A stretch of 64,000 nt of DNA from Dysgonomonas sp. BGC7 (GTDB lineage: Bacteria; Bacteroidota; Bacteroidia; Bacteroidales; Dysgonomonadaceae): assembly GCF_001261735.1 (NCBI RefSeq), contig NZ_CVRP01000019.1, positions 1 to 64,000 on the forward strand, given 5' to 3'. Positions 17,805 through 27,445 of the stretch are shown here, piece by piece. The notes under the pieces were generated by a model, which worked only from the letters and a program-made list of their open reading frames with translations, did not search any database and was not told where the DNA came from. How positions within the stretch are numbered: position 1 is the first letter of the stretch; every line of letters starts with the position of its first letter. Both the position numbers and the translations under genes were made by a program.

Positions 17805-17836
17805 TATATTATATATTTGTTATATTATATATTTGT
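17805..17836. repeat. 16-bp tandem duplication in the mscS-like leader
   Basis: The sequence TATATTATATATTTGT occurs twice head to tail (17805-17820 and 17821-17836), beginning 3 bp upstream of the start codon of the leftward channel gene. It is wholly AT-rich apart from one G per unit. Confidence 0.8.
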
Positions 17837-17906
17837 TTATGTTTTCTTACCTAAATACATCATCAATTTAATAGTGAACAACTGATTACACTACTCTATC
17901 AATAAA

Positions 17907-17962
17907 ATTTTAACTAAAACCTGACAAAGTTGTACGACTTTTACACGATTTTCTCAACTGTC
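17907..17962 (+). repeat. Dispersed intergenic repeat, copy 1
   Basis: It shares the core TAACTAAAACCTGACAAAG plus flanking bases with two copies near 44.4 and 44.5 kb. All three are on the same strand. This copy also shares the upstream bases ACAACTG with copy 2 at nearly the same distance. The right half (ATTTTCT...) is less conserved and has a 2-3 bp length difference. Confidence 0.75.
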
Positions 17963-18020
17963 CTAATCCCCAATCTGCTCGTTAAATTGGTAAATTAGTA
18001 TATTAATTATAGATAAACAT

Positions 18021-18374
18021 CTACCTTTCTTTGAATCCCTCTATACGTAAGAATATTTTATTTTTTGTAAAGAAGCAGTTCAAAGTATCGTCTATGTTAT
18101 AAATACGATAACTATCCATGTATGCCCAAGTACCTTTTATATATACTTTACACAAATATGCCTCATCCGGTTTTTCTCTCTCATTTTGAGGAACCTCTTT
18201 ATAAGAAAGAGCCTTCAGGTATTCTATTTTGGTAATAGTACCATTATCAGCATCTCTGTATTTTAAATGACTTTGTACCGCTTCTCCCATTTTCTCCAAA
18301 TCATAATCATATGAAGAACAAGAATACGACCAAAAGCAAGATATGATTAGCATTAAAATAGCAAACTTTTTCAT
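18021..18374 (-). CDS. Small lipoprotein of unknown function
   Basis: A 117-residue protein with a signal sequence and lipobox YSCS (Cys19). The mature part is polar, with a central segment TITKIEYLKALSYKEVP and a C-terminal FFTKNKIFLRIEGFKER. No family is recognised. It probably sits in the envelope. It stands alone upstream of the channel gene on the same strand, separated by about 220 bp that holds a dispersed repeat. Confidence 0.65.
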   Translation of the reverse strand: MKKFAILMLIISCFWSYSCSSYDYDLEKMGEAVQSHLKYRDADNGTITKIEYLKALSYKEVPQNEREKPDEAYLCKVYIKGTWAYMDSYRIYNIDDTLNCFFTKNKIFLRIEGFKER

Positions 18375-18560
18375 ATACTATATTTTTAAATTTCTCAAAT
18401 TTAATAAATCCGAATATGGCGAACAAAAATTGGCTTGATTTATAAAAAAATAGTTACTAAAAAAGTTTAAATACGAATCTTCATACTAAAACAGGATAGA
18501 AAATACAGTACATTTTTATACTTTAGCATACTATACGACAATTAAAAATCTCTATATAGA

Positions 18561-18956
18561 ATGGGAAGAAAGGGGTCTGAAAAATTTTCTTTTAAGAAAC
18601 GCTCAAAATCAGCCATATATGCCCTTAGCGGATTAAAGACATTATTTCTGGAAGAACATAACTCTCGCATTCATGTTGTTATCACAATTTTAGTTATCGC
18701 AGCGGGCATCCTACTCGATATATCACTTACCGAGTGGCTGGTTGTCAGCCTGCTTGTAGGTCTTGTGTTTGGGCTTGAAATAATGAACTCTGCTATAGAA
18801 AACCTTTGCGACTACATTTCGCCTCAATGGCACGAAGCCATAAAAAAGATAAAAGATCTGGCTGCCGCTGCCGTTTTCGTAGCTTCGGTTATATCTGTTA
18901 TTTGTGGCGCTATTATCTTTCTTCCTAAATTATATTTATTATTTATCGCATTATAA
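18561..18956 (+). CDS. dgkA: Diacylglycerol/undecaprenol kinase
   Basis: A 131-residue membrane kinase of the DgkA family with three predicted helices (about 34-51, 53-70 and 97-125). The active-site signature is GLEIMNSAIENLCDYI, with the metal-binding glutamates. In Gram-positive bacteria such proteins phosphorylate undecaprenol; in E. coli, diacylglycerol. Which substrate is used here cannot be read from the sequence. The basic N-terminus (KKRSKSAIYALSGLKTLF) is family-like. An exported EEP-family protein follows after 16 bp. Confidence 0.88.
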   Translation: MGRKGSEKFSFKKRSKSAIYALSGLKTLFLEEHNSRIHVVITILVIAAGILLDISLTEWLVVSLLVGLVFGLEIMNSAIENLCDYISPQWHEAIKKIKDLAAAAVFVASVISVICGAIIFLPKLYLLFIAL

Positions 18957-18972
18957 AACATACAAATAGAAA

Positions 18973-19830
18973 ATGAAAAAGCTAATTTATTTTATCTTAA
19001 TCTCCCTGTCATTAATTTCATGCTCAGAAAAAAAACCTTTAGAAATTAATGTCATGTCTTTTAATATCCGTCTCGATCATGCGGGAGACAGCCTAAACAA
19101 CTGGCAATATAGAAAGGATGTAGCCGCAGAAGTTATTAAAACTAACGATATAGATATTTTAGGAACACAGGAAGTATTGCTCAATCAGTTCAACGACTTA
19201 AAAGAACGGCTACCTGAATATACAGGTATAGGAGTTGGTCGTGAAGACGGAAAGAAAATGGGCGAATTCTGCGCTCTATTCTATAAAAAGACCAAATTTA
19301 CAGAAATAAAATCAGGAAACTTCTGGCTAAGTGAAACTCCCGAAATAGCAGGCTCTAAAGGTTGGGACGCTTCATATATCCGTGTAGCTACATGGGCTAT
19401 ACTGAAAGATAATACTACAGGCAAACAAGTATTTGCAATTAATTCTCATCTCGACAATGATGGACTCACTGCCCGTATAGAAGGAGGTAATCTTTTATTA
19501 AAGAAAGCAATGGAGTTGGGAAAAGGATTACCCATCATATTGACAGGCGACTTCAACGATACCCCCGAATCTGAAACAATAAAGAATATAACAGATTCGG
19601 CCAAAAGCGATTATTTATTAAATAGTAAAGCTGTGGCGGAATCTGTAGCAGGCACAGAATGGACATTTCACGACTTCGGACGATTACCTATGCAAGAACG
19701 TCCTCTTATCGACTACATTTTTGTAAGTAAAAATATTAGAGTCTTGAACTACAATACACTTTCTGATAAATTAGATGGTATATTTGTATCCGATCATAAA
19801 CCAATAATGGCTAAAATCGAGATTAAATAG
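18973..19830 (+). CDS. Endonuclease/exonuclease/phosphatase-family lipoprotein
   Basis: A 285-residue protein with a lipoprotein signal (SLISC). All catalytic motifs of the EEP superfamily are present: MSFNIRLD, LGTQEV, NSHLDND, LTGDFNDTP, LIDYIFVS and the final SDHKPI. These enzymes cleave phosphodiester or phosphate esters with a divalent metal. As a periplasmic or surface lipoprotein in Bacteroidetes it could act on nucleic acid, phosphoinositides or sphingolipids; the substrate is not evident. It is close behind dgkA and likely co-transcribed. Confidence 0.88.
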   Translation: MKKLIYFILISLSLISCSEKKPLEINVMSFNIRLDHAGDSLNNWQYRKDVAAEVIKTNDIDILGTQEVLLNQFNDLKERLPEYTGIGVGREDGKKMGEFCALFYKKTKFTEIKSGNFWLSETPEIAGSKGWDASYIRVATWAILKDNTTGKQVFAINSHLDNDGLTARIEGGNLLLKKAMELGKGLPIILTGDFNDTPESETIKNITDSAKSDYLLNSKAVAESVAGTEWTFHDFGRLPMQERPLIDYIFVSKNIRVLNYNTLSDKLDGIFVSDHKPIMAKIEIK

Positions 19831-19838
19831 TATATTTG
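19831..19838 (+). promoter_or_regulatory. -7 promoter box of the M16 protease gene
   Basis: TATATTTG matches TAnnTTTG and begins right after the stop of the preceding gene, 93 bp upstream of the protease ATG. A small UUCG-capped hairpin (AGCC-TTCG-GGCT, 19841-19852) would lie at the very 5' end of the message. Confidence 0.45.
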
Positions 19839-19931
19839 TAAGCCTTCGGGCTAATAGAAATCAAAACAGAATAAACAATAGGGTAAACTCTCTATACAAT
19901 CCTCTAAAAAACGTTTTTAACACGATTTACT

Positions 19932-22739
19932 ATGAGAAAATCATTTATTTTAATCGCTTTCTTTGCTTTAGCCGGTATAGTTAAGGCACAAGCCCCTGAA
20001 CCCCTCCCTATCGACCCGCAAGTGAGATATGGCAAACTGCAAAATGGGCTGACATATTACATCAGACACAATGCTTATCCGGAGAAAAGAGCCGACTTTT
20101 ACATTGCCCAAAAGGTTGGATCGATGCAAGAAGAAGATAATCAGGCCGGGTTGGCACACTTTCTTGAGCATATGGCCTTTAACGGAACTAAGAATTTTTC
20201 AGGTAAAAAAACAATGCTCAATTATCTGGAATCTATTGGAGTAAAGTTTGGTGCAAATGTAAATGCTTATACATCTTTTGACGAAACGGTCTATAATCTG
20301 TCAGATGTTCCGGTAGTGCGCCAGTCTATCATAGATTCTTGCTTACTGGTATTGCATGACTGGTCGGGTTTTATTGCCCTAAAAGATGAACAGATAGACG
20401 AAGAACGTTTGGTTATCAAAGAAGAATGGCGTACACGAAGCGGTGCACAATCGAGGATATGGGACAAACAGCTGCCTGTTATCTTCAAAGGAAGTAAATA
20501 TGCAGAACGTATGCCTATCGGGAAGATGGAAGTTGTAGAAAACTTTCCTTACCAAACCTTACGCGATTATTATCATAAATGGTACAGACCCGACCTACAA
20601 GGAATCATAGTAGTCGGCGATATTGATGTAGACAAAATAGAAAGCCAAATAAAGTCTATGTTTGCAGATATTCCCAAGCCAGTGAATCCGGCCGAAAGAG
20701 TCTATTTCCCTGTACCCGATAATGATGCGCCAATAGTATCTATAATAACCGATCCGGAAGCAGTGAATACAATAGTAACCCTATATCTGAAACACGATAT
20801 ATTACCGGAACAACTAAAGAAAACCCAAGCAGAATTGTTGGTTGGTATTGGCAAATCATTAGCTTCATCTATGCTCTCTGACCGACTAAAGGAAATTTCG
20901 CAAAAAGCAGATGCTCCTTTTGCTGCATCTTATGCTTATGATGGCTCTTTCTTTGTTTCTAAAACTAAAGATGCATGGACTACTATTGCAATTAGTAAAG
21001 AAGGAAAAGTACAGGAAACATTAGCAAGCCTTATAAGAGAAAATGAACGACTTAAAAATTTTGGTTTTACAGAAGCCGAAGTTGAACGAGCTAAAGCCTC
21101 TATGCTACAGAGATATGAAAACATGTACAATAATCGGAACAAAGAACTGAACGAAAAATATGTAAACGAATATGTACAGAGTTTTACTGATGATGAAGGA
21201 ATTCCGGGTATAGAATACGAATACGACTTCTTGAAACAACATGCACCCATAATCAGCGCAGACCTTATTAATGGAATGATTAAACAACTTATCAATGACA
21301 AGAATGTTGTAATCTCTGTAACAGGACCCGAAAAAGAAGGTCTGAAATATCCTACAGAAGAAGATCTCACAACGGTTTTCAATACCGTTGCTGCAGAAAA
21401 GATCACTCCATATGTGGAAACAGTATCTAACGAACCTCTTATTACAAAAATGCCAAAAGCCGGCACTATTGTAAAAACAGAAAAAGACAATACCCTAGGC
21501 ACTACTTTATGGACACTATCGAACGGAATGAAGATAGCCATAAAAAAGACAGATTATAAAGATGATCAAATATTAATGACATCACAGGCATACGGAGGAA
21601 CTTCTTTGATAGATGACAAGGATATTTACAATGCCAATATGGCTTCCTCAGTTCCGTCTATAGGAGGAATAGGAAATTTCAGCTCTACCGACTTAAAGAA
21701 GGTATTAGCTGGAAAATCTGCTAAAGTGAATGCTTTTATAGCCAATACAGTGCAAGGAATAAGTGGTTCTTCTAATATGAAGGACTTAGAAACACTGCTA
21801 CAACTTACTTATCTGCATTTAACTGCGCCACGTAAAGACGAAGGAGCATATACTACCATGATGGATGTTGTAAAAAATCAGCTTAAGAATCTACAGAATG
21901 AGCCTTCAGCAATAATGAGAGATTCTATAATGTATAGCATGTACTCTAACAACCCTCGTATGAAAAGCATGAAATTGGAAGATGCTGAAAATTTAAATTA
22001 CGACCGTATTATAGAAATCTATAAAGAGATGTTCTCCAATCCGGGTACTTTTACTTTCACTTTTGTCGGTACTATAGATGAAGATGTTTTAAAACCATTG
22101 GTAGAACAATATATGGCATCCCTCCCTGCTGGAAATATTCATATCAGATACAAAGATAGAAGTAACGAGTTTCGCAAAGGAAAATATGTTCTGGCGTTTG
22201 ATCAAGAAATGAAAACTCCCAAAACTTCTGTATTCGAATTATATAGTGGAACACTTAATCGCGACCAGAAAAACCAAATCTCATTAAATGTACTAAAACA
22301 AATACTGGATATTGTATATGTACGTACAGTAAGGGAAGAGGCCGGTGGAACTTACGGCGTAGGTGTTTCAGCAGCTATCAGTCGTGTGCCTGAAGGACAA
22401 ACGTCTCTACAAATGAGTTTTGATACAGATCCTGAAAGAGTGGCCACTATATCTCCTATCATAGATAGAGAACTGAAGAAAATAGCTCAAGATGGTCCTG
22501 AAGATGCTGACTTTTTGAAGGTAAAAGAATATTTAGTAAAGAAGTTCCAAGAAGATGAAAAGACAAATAACTATTGGAACAGCATTGTGAACACTAAATA
22601 TTTCTACGGGGAGGATAACTATTCCAATTACCTGTCGACAGTGAATGGCTTGACTAAGGAAGACATAAAGAACCTGACTCAGAAATTAATATCACAAAAC
22701 AACTTCATCGAAGTTATCATGAATCCTAAAGAAAAATAA
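19932..22739 (+). CDS. Periplasmic M16-family zinc protease, double domain
   Basis: A 935-residue insulinase-family peptidase with a signal peptide ending at VKAQ. The inverted zinc motif is HFLEH (76-80), and the downstream acidic ligand lies in the EERLVIKEEWR segment. The length corresponds to the four structural M16 repeats that form two half-clamshells; the second half (from about 520) is the inactive partner, with the familiar REEAGGTYGVGV near the end. Such enzymes degrade peptides, possibly signal peptides or dietary peptides, in the periplasm. It is transcribed alone and ended by a strong hairpin. Confidence 0.94.
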   Translation: MRKSFILIAFFALAGIVKAQAPEPLPIDPQVRYGKLQNGLTYYIRHNAYPEKRADFYIAQKVGSMQEEDNQAGLAHFLEHMAFNGTKNFSGKKTMLNYLESIGVKFGANVNAYTSFDETVYNLSDVPVVRQSIIDSCLLVLHDWSGFIALKDEQIDEERLVIKEEWRTRSGAQSRIWDKQLPVIFKGSKYAERMPIGKMEVVENFPYQTLRDYYHKWYRPDLQGIIVVGDIDVDKIESQIKSMFADIPKPVNPAERVYFPVPDNDAPIVSIITDPEAVNTIVTLYLKHDILPEQLKKTQAELLVGIGKSLASSMLSDRLKEISQKADAPFAASYAYDGSFFVSKTKDAWTTIAISKEGKVQETLASLIRENERLKNFGFTEAEVERAKASMLQRYENMYNNRNKELNEKYVNEYVQSFTDDEGIPGIEYEYDFLKQHAPIISADLINGMIKQLINDKNVVISVTGPEKEGLKYPTEEDLTTVFNTVAAEKITPYVETVSNEPLITKMPKAGTIVKTEKDNTLGTTLWTLSNGMKIAIKKTDYKDDQILMTSQAYGGTSLIDDKDIYNANMASSVPSIGGIGNFSSTDLKKVLAGKSAKVNAFIANTVQGISGSSNMKDLETLLQLTYLHLTAPRKDEGAYTTMMDVVKNQLKNLQNEPSAIMRDSIMYSMYSNNPRMKSMKLEDAENLNYDRIIEIYKEMFSNPGTFTFTFVGTIDEDVLKPLVEQYMASLPAGNIHIRYKDRSNEFRKGKYVLAFDQEMKTPKTSVFELYSGTLNRDQKNQISLNVLKQILDIVYVRTVREEAGGTYGVGVSAAISRVPEGQTSLQMSFDTDPERVATISPIIDRELKKIAQDGPEDADFLKVKEYLVKKFQEDEKTNNYWNSIVNTKYFYGEDNYSNYLSTVNGLTKEDIKNLTQKLISQNNFIEVIMNPKEK

Positions 22740-22760
22740 AATAACCATTCTATCTTTTTT

Positions 22761-22792
22761 AAAGCTGCCGGAGTAAAACTTCGGCAGCTTTT
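22761..22792 (+). terminator. Terminator of the M16 protease gene
   Basis: A 14-bp stem with one G-T pair (22761-22774 with 22779-22792), a four-base loop, and a TTTATT tail. Confidence 0.85.
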
Positions 22793-22925
22793 TATTATAA
22801 AAAAGCCCTCCAGAGCCTTTTCTCGTTTACAATATCGTCACATATTCTTAACGTAAACTTAACTACACATTCCCGCAACAATCAAATCTTTAATCTTTAC
22901 TTTGCAGAGAATTAACAAAAATGCA

Positions 22926-23951
22926 ATGAAACGATTATTCTTTTTTATAGTCTCTCTTAATATTTGCTCGATAGGATTATCCTACGGACAAGACTCATTA
23001 GCTTTCAAACCATCCGGAAGAGTTATAGCCAGAGGATTTTTAGATTATAGTAGTGGCTTCGGTGAAGCTAATAAAGAAAGAGGATTTGATATTACCAGAG
23101 CTTTCCTAGGATATAATTATCAATTTACAAAAACATTTAACGGACAGGTTATCATAGATGGAGCTGCCGGAAAAACATCTTCTGATGGAATGGAAGTCTA
23201 TCTTCGTAATGCTTTTATCAACTGGAAAGATAACGGATTCAATATAAACGTCGGATTAATCGGACTAATGCAGTTCAGCACACAAGAAAACTACTGGATG
23301 CATCGGTATGTAATGAAGTCTTTTCAGGATTTAAATAAGATGGCACCCAGTGTCGATTTGGGTATAACTGCTGAATACAATATCAACGACTTTCTGTCTG
23401 CCGACCTAAGTCTTACGAATGGAGAAGGAAATAAAAAAGTGCGAAAAGATAATAATATGCGCTATGCTGCCGGCCTCAATCTACATCCCACAAAAAACAC
23501 AATCTTACGAGTATATGCAGACATATACAATGATGATGAGGGCACAAGAGATAAATTACCCGAAGGCGTTACTTCTTCCGAATACAAAGACCAATACACC
23601 CTATCCCTTTTTGCAGGCTACAAAGATAAAGTTATATCGGCAGGTGCTGAATACAATAGGGTCTATAATAAAGGATTTATAGAAAAGAAAGATTATTTCG
23701 GATATTCATTCTACACATCTGTAGCATGTTCGCCTAAATGGAGAACTTTTGCACGCTACGATTTAGCAGACTCGTCCTCTCCTGATAACTTTACTACGCC
23801 TTGGTATGGCTCGGACGGACAGCTTATGATGATTGGAATAGAGTTTCGTCCTATGAAACAATTGAAAATTGCACCGAACTTTCGGAATATAAATCCCGAC
23901 AGAAGTAAATCGGAACAATATCTATATATCAATGTAGAGTTTAATTTATAA
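22926..23951 (+). CDS. OprO/OprP-like outer-membrane porin
   Basis: An exported beta-barrel of 341 residues from the ATG at 22926 (a TTG eight codons upstream is less likely). The signal peptide ends at LSYGQ. The text GRVIARGFLDYSSGF, FDITRAFLGYNYQF, AFINWKDNGFNINVGLIG and the C-terminal EQYLYINVEFNL is that of the phosphate-selective porin O/P family. Its place 1.5 kb upstream of pstS suggests that it feeds phosphate or phosphate esters to the Pst system. A divergent MATE gene intervenes, so co-regulation rather than co-transcription is likely. Confidence 0.83.
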   Translation: MKRLFFFIVSLNICSIGLSYGQDSLAFKPSGRVIARGFLDYSSGFGEANKERGFDITRAFLGYNYQFTKTFNGQVIIDGAAGKTSSDGMEVYLRNAFINWKDNGFNINVGLIGLMQFSTQENYWMHRYVMKSFQDLNKMAPSVDLGITAEYNINDFLSADLSLTNGEGNKKVRKDNNMRYAAGLNLHPTKNTILRVYADIYNDDEGTRDKLPEGVTSSEYKDQYTLSLFAGYKDKVISAGAEYNRVYNKGFIEKKDYFGYSFYTSVACSPKWRTFARYDLADSSSPDNFTTPWYGSDGQLMMIGIEFRPMKQLKIAPNFRNINPDRSKSEQYLYINVEFNL

Positions 23952-23978
23952 TACAGGGTTTTTATCATCCTGCGTCTT

Positions 23979-25325
23979 TCAAGACCTGATCTTACCCGTT
24001 AATTTGCGGAATCTCAAAAACATTAATATTGCAGCGCAAGATAGCCCCGTAGGGAACGTAACCCAGACTCCCTGAATGCCCCAGCCAAGTATAAACCCAC
24101 ATATATATCCTATTGGCAAAGCAATGACAAAGTACGAAACAAAAGCAATAACCATAATAACCTTCACGTCGGCAATCCCTCTCAATGCATTTGCGAAAGC
24201 AATTTGCATTCCATCACTAAACTGATATAACAGCAAAGAGAAAATAAGAGTACCAACTACCGCTATCACTTGCGTATCATCAGTAAACCATCCTCCGATA
24301 TCGTTTCTGAATATAAACACCAAGCATGAAGCTGTCAGAGACATAAGAGCTATTACATGAGCCCCAGCATATGCCGTATTGCGAATATTACCTATATCAT
24401 TGGCTCCCTTAAAGTTGCTCACCCGCACAGCTATGGCAGCACCCATACCATAAAACATCATAAAACTGACTGTAGATATAGTAACCATAATCTGATGGGC
24501 AGCCAAAGCAATAGTTCCAAGCCAACCTATCATAATGGCACTAAGACTGAACGAAGCTGTTTCCATTCCCATTTGCAAGGCAATAGGCCATCCCAGTTTA
24601 TTTACACTCTTGAGGTCTCTTTTATTAACAGACGATTGTTTGAATCCATCTTTATATTGACTATATTTTTTAGTACAGAAAAATATTATAACAAATGCAG
24701 TCAACATCATCATACGCGAAAACAAGGTACTTATTCCTGCACCCAAAAGCCCAAGCTCGGGCATACCAAATTTTCCGTGGATCAATGTATAATTGCTGAA
24801 TACATGAAACACATTACCACATAGCAATATCCACATAGCTGTACGGGTATTGTTTATCCCATCTGCGAATTGTTTAAACCCATTAAACAACATTACGAAC
24901 AAAAGAGAAGCAAGTAAAGTTAGATAATAGGGTTTTATCAATGGCATCAGTTCTTCGGGCTGCCCCAATCTCTCTATGTTAAAGTAAAGAATTGTCATTG
25001 CAATAGTCAATAACACAGCAATAATAGAATTGGCACAAAGGCTGTTTTTCAATATACGCCCTGCTGCCGAAAGCTCTTTTCGTCCGAAAAGGCTGCCTAT
25101 AACAGGCGTCAATCCATACGAAAACCCTGTACCGAATATAATAGTAAGATTAAATACATTATTTGCAAAAGACGCAGCGGACAAACTCTCTGTATTATAA
25201 TGTCCCACCATCAGAGTATCGGCAAATCCGACTATAATCATTCCTATCTGTCCCACAACAATAGGCAGTCCCAAGCGAAGAAGTGCTACGTAATGGGATT
25301 TGTATCTATCAAAAAACTTTTTCAT
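23979..25325 (-). CDS. MATE-family multidrug/sodium antiporter
   Basis: A 448-residue inner-membrane protein with twelve helices in two similar halves, typical of the NorM type: RLGLPIVVGQIGMIIVGFADTLMVGHY at the start and LGWPIALQMGMETASFSLSAIMIGWLG at the start of the second half. It exports cationic drugs or metabolites with H+ or Na+. The start at the ATG 25325 is favoured over a TTG four codons upstream because a -7 box overlaps that region. It is placed convergently to the porin gene and divergently from pstS, and has no obvious tie to phosphate uptake. Confidence 0.92.
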   Translation of the reverse strand: MKKFFDRYKSHYVALLRLGLPIVVGQIGMIIVGFADTLMVGHYNTESLSAASFANNVFNLTIIFGTGFSYGLTPVIGSLFGRKELSAAGRILKNSLCANSIIAVLLTIAMTILYFNIERLGQPEELMPLIKPYYLTLLASLLFVMLFNGFKQFADGINNTRTAMWILLCGNVFHVFSNYTLIHGKFGMPELGLLGAGISTLFSRMMMLTAFVIIFFCTKKYSQYKDGFKQSSVNKRDLKSVNKLGWPIALQMGMETASFSLSAIMIGWLGTIALAAHQIMVTISTVSFMMFYGMGAAIAVRVSNFKGANDIGNIRNTAYAGAHVIALMSLTASCLVFIFRNDIGGWFTDDTQVIAVVGTLIFSLLLYQFSDGMQIAFANALRGIADVKVIMVIAFVSYFVIALPIGYICGFILGWGIQGVWVTFPTGLSCAAILMFLRFRKLTGKIRS

Positions 25326-25334
25326 TTGTGGACA

Positions 25335-25342
25335 CAAAAGTA
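25335..25342 (-). promoter_or_regulatory. -7 promoter box of the MATE gene
   Basis: TACTTTTG on the minus strand matches TAnnTTTG and ends 9 bp before the ATG, so the message would be nearly leaderless. It lies in the interval shared with the pstS promoter. Confidence 0.5.
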
Positions 25343-25488
25343 GTCATTATTTACTATTTAGAAAAAGGAATAAGAGAAAAGGCCAACCCAATCTTAACAG
25401 TTTCGTAACAAATCCTTAGTCTCATTGTTACAACTACTCAATAATATTGTATCGTAAAAGAAAAGATAATTAACAAAAAATAAATAAT

Positions 25489-26559
25489 ATGAAAAAAGCG
25501 GTTTTATTTACATTAGTAGCTTTAGTAATAGCACTAAGTTCATGCGGAAACAAAGAAAGCAATTTATCCGGAGCCGGAGCAACTTTTCCTGCACCTTTTT
25601 ATAATATTGTATTTAAAGAGTACGCAAAAATAGGAAGTAATGTTTCTTACGGAGCCATCGGTAGTGGTGGAGGAATACGCAGTTTGAAAGATCAGACAGT
25701 AGATTTCGGAGCTACAGATGTATATCTTTCCGATTCGGAACTTGCAGAAATGGGTAAAGAAATAGTCCATATACCTACGGCTTTGGGTGCGGTTGTACTA
25801 TCATACAATCTGAAAGGTGTGAAAGATATGAAACTAACTTCTGAAATTATATCAGATATCTATAGAGGGAAAATAACTAACTGGAACGACAGCAAGATAA
25901 AAGAACTTAATCCGGATCTGAATCTACCTGACAAGAGTATTACTCCTGTATACCGTTCAGATGGTAGTGGTACTACTTCTGTATTCTCAGAATATATGTC
26001 GAAAGTAAATGAAGCGTGGAAGCAAGAAATAGGAGAAGGCAAATCACTGAAGTTCCCTGTAGGTATAGCAGCAAAAGGCAATCCGGGAGTAGCAGGTATT
26101 ATCGCTCAGACAGATGGAGCAATCGGATATATAGGTTCCGAATATGCTTTAGCTCTCAACATGTCTTCTGCTTTGATTCAGAACAGTGTCGGTAATTTTA
26201 TTGCAGCAGATACAAAAAGTATTTCAGCAGCAGCAGATGTAGATATGCCGAATGACACACGAGTAGTAATCACAAATTCTCAAAACCCTGAAGCCTACCC
26301 TATCAGCACATTTACATGGATTATAGCATATAAAGAACAAAACTACAATGCAAGATCGGAAGTTCAGGCTAAAGCTTTGGTAGGCTTACTAAATTATATA
26401 ATCAGCGAAGAAGGACAGGCAATAGCAACTAAAACACACTATGCCCCGCTTCCGGCTACAGTTGTAGAAAAAACCAAAGCAAATATAGAAGCTATGACTT
26501 ACAACGGAAACAAAATAGAAACATACCAACTTTCGACTGCAAAAAATACTCAACATTAA
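25489..26559 (+). CDS. pstS: Phosphate ABC transporter substrate-binding lipoprotein PstS
   Basis: A 356-residue periplasmic phosphate receptor, lipid-anchored through the cysteine of LSSC. Phosphate-contact segments are evident: LSGAGATFPAPFY, GSGGGIRSLKDQTVDFGATD and YRSDGSGTTSVFSEYM. It hands phosphate to the PstCA channel. It is the first gene of pstS-C-A-B-phoU-RR-HK, all on one strand with small gaps or overlaps. The imperfect box TAATATTG about 40 bp upstream of the ATG may be a weak -7 that needs activation, as expected for a Pho-controlled promoter, but I cannot name a Pho box for this phylum. Confidence 0.95.
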   Translation: MKKAVLFTLVALVIALSSCGNKESNLSGAGATFPAPFYNIVFKEYAKIGSNVSYGAIGSGGGIRSLKDQTVDFGATDVYLSDSELAEMGKEIVHIPTALGAVVLSYNLKGVKDMKLTSEIISDIYRGKITNWNDSKIKELNPDLNLPDKSITPVYRSDGSGTTSVFSEYMSKVNEAWKQEIGEGKSLKFPVGIAAKGNPGVAGIIAQTDGAIGYIGSEYALALNMSSALIQNSVGNFIAADTKSISAAADVDMPNDTRVVITNSQNPEAYPISTFTWIIAYKEQNYNARSEVQAKALVGLLNYIISEEGQAIATKTHYAPLPATVVEKTKANIEAMTYNGNKIETYQLSTAKNTQH

Positions 26560-26596
26560 TACTTAAAGAGTAAACTAACGGCTACAAGCAAAAAGA

Positions 26597-27445
26597 ATGA
26601 AAGATAAAATATTCAAATCGGTACTATTGATAGCCTCTTGTCTTATTATCCTGCTAACAGCAGGTATAGTATACGGGCTGATAAGTAAGAGTATCGGTGC
26701 ATTCTCTGAGTTCGGGTTCTTTGGCTTTCTTACCTCCACCGAATGGGACTCTCGCAATGAACAATACGGAGCATTGCCATTCATAGCAGGAACTATGATA
26801 ACATCTATACTGGCGCTCCTGTTTTGCATCCCATTTTCGCTATCTGTTGCTTTGTTCAACGGAGAGTATTTCCGCAACAAAAAAATATCGACCGTAGTAA
26901 GCTCAATAGTAGATTTGCTGGCAGGTATACCATCAATAGTATATGGGCTATGGGGATTTTATACCCTTCGTCCTATACTCATCCAAATGGGAGTAAGCGA
27001 TCAGGGCTTCGGAGTTCTTCTTTCGTCCATAGTTTTGGCAATAATGATAATTCCATATGCCTCGTCACTCAGCACAGAGTTTATAGCTATGGTACCCAAC
27101 GAACTGAAAGAAGGAGCATACAGCCTTGGGGCAACCAATCTAGAAGTAATCACATCTGTAAATCTGCCTGTAGCAGGATCGGGAATATTTGCCTCGTACA
27201 TTCTGGCTTTTGGTAGGGCTTTGGGCGAAACGATGGCAGTGACGATGCTGATAGGTAATACAATAAACATACCAATGGCTTTGTCCGATACAGGTAACTC
27301 TATGGCCAGTGTGATTGCTAACCAGTTTGGTGAAGCCAGCGGTTTAAAGCTCAGTTCGCTGATGGCTATCGGATTACTTCTGTTCCTTATCACGGCTTGT
27401 ATAAATTTCGTTGCCAAGTATATTATGAAAATGGTAAATAAATAA
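26597..27445 (+). CDS. pstC: Phosphate ABC transporter permease PstC
   Basis: A 282-residue permease with six helices. The ABC-permease EAA loop appears as LKEGAYSLGATNLEVITSVNLPVAGSGI, and FGRALGETMAVTMLIGN is the Pst-specific motif. With PstA it makes the inner-membrane phosphate channel. Its stop overlaps the pstA start by one base (TAATG), implying translational coupling. Confidence 0.95.
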   Translation: MKDKIFKSVLLIASCLIILLTAGIVYGLISKSIGAFSEFGFFGFLTSTEWDSRNEQYGALPFIAGTMITSILALLFCIPFSLSVALFNGEYFRNKKISTVVSSIVDLLAGIPSIVYGLWGFYTLRPILIQMGVSDQGFGVLLSSIVLAIMIIPYASSLSTEFIAMVPNELKEGAYSLGATNLEVITSVNLPVAGSGIFASYILAFGRALGETMAVTMLIGNTINIPMALSDTGNSMASVIANQFGEASGLKLSSLMAIGLLLFLITACINFVAKYIMKMVNK

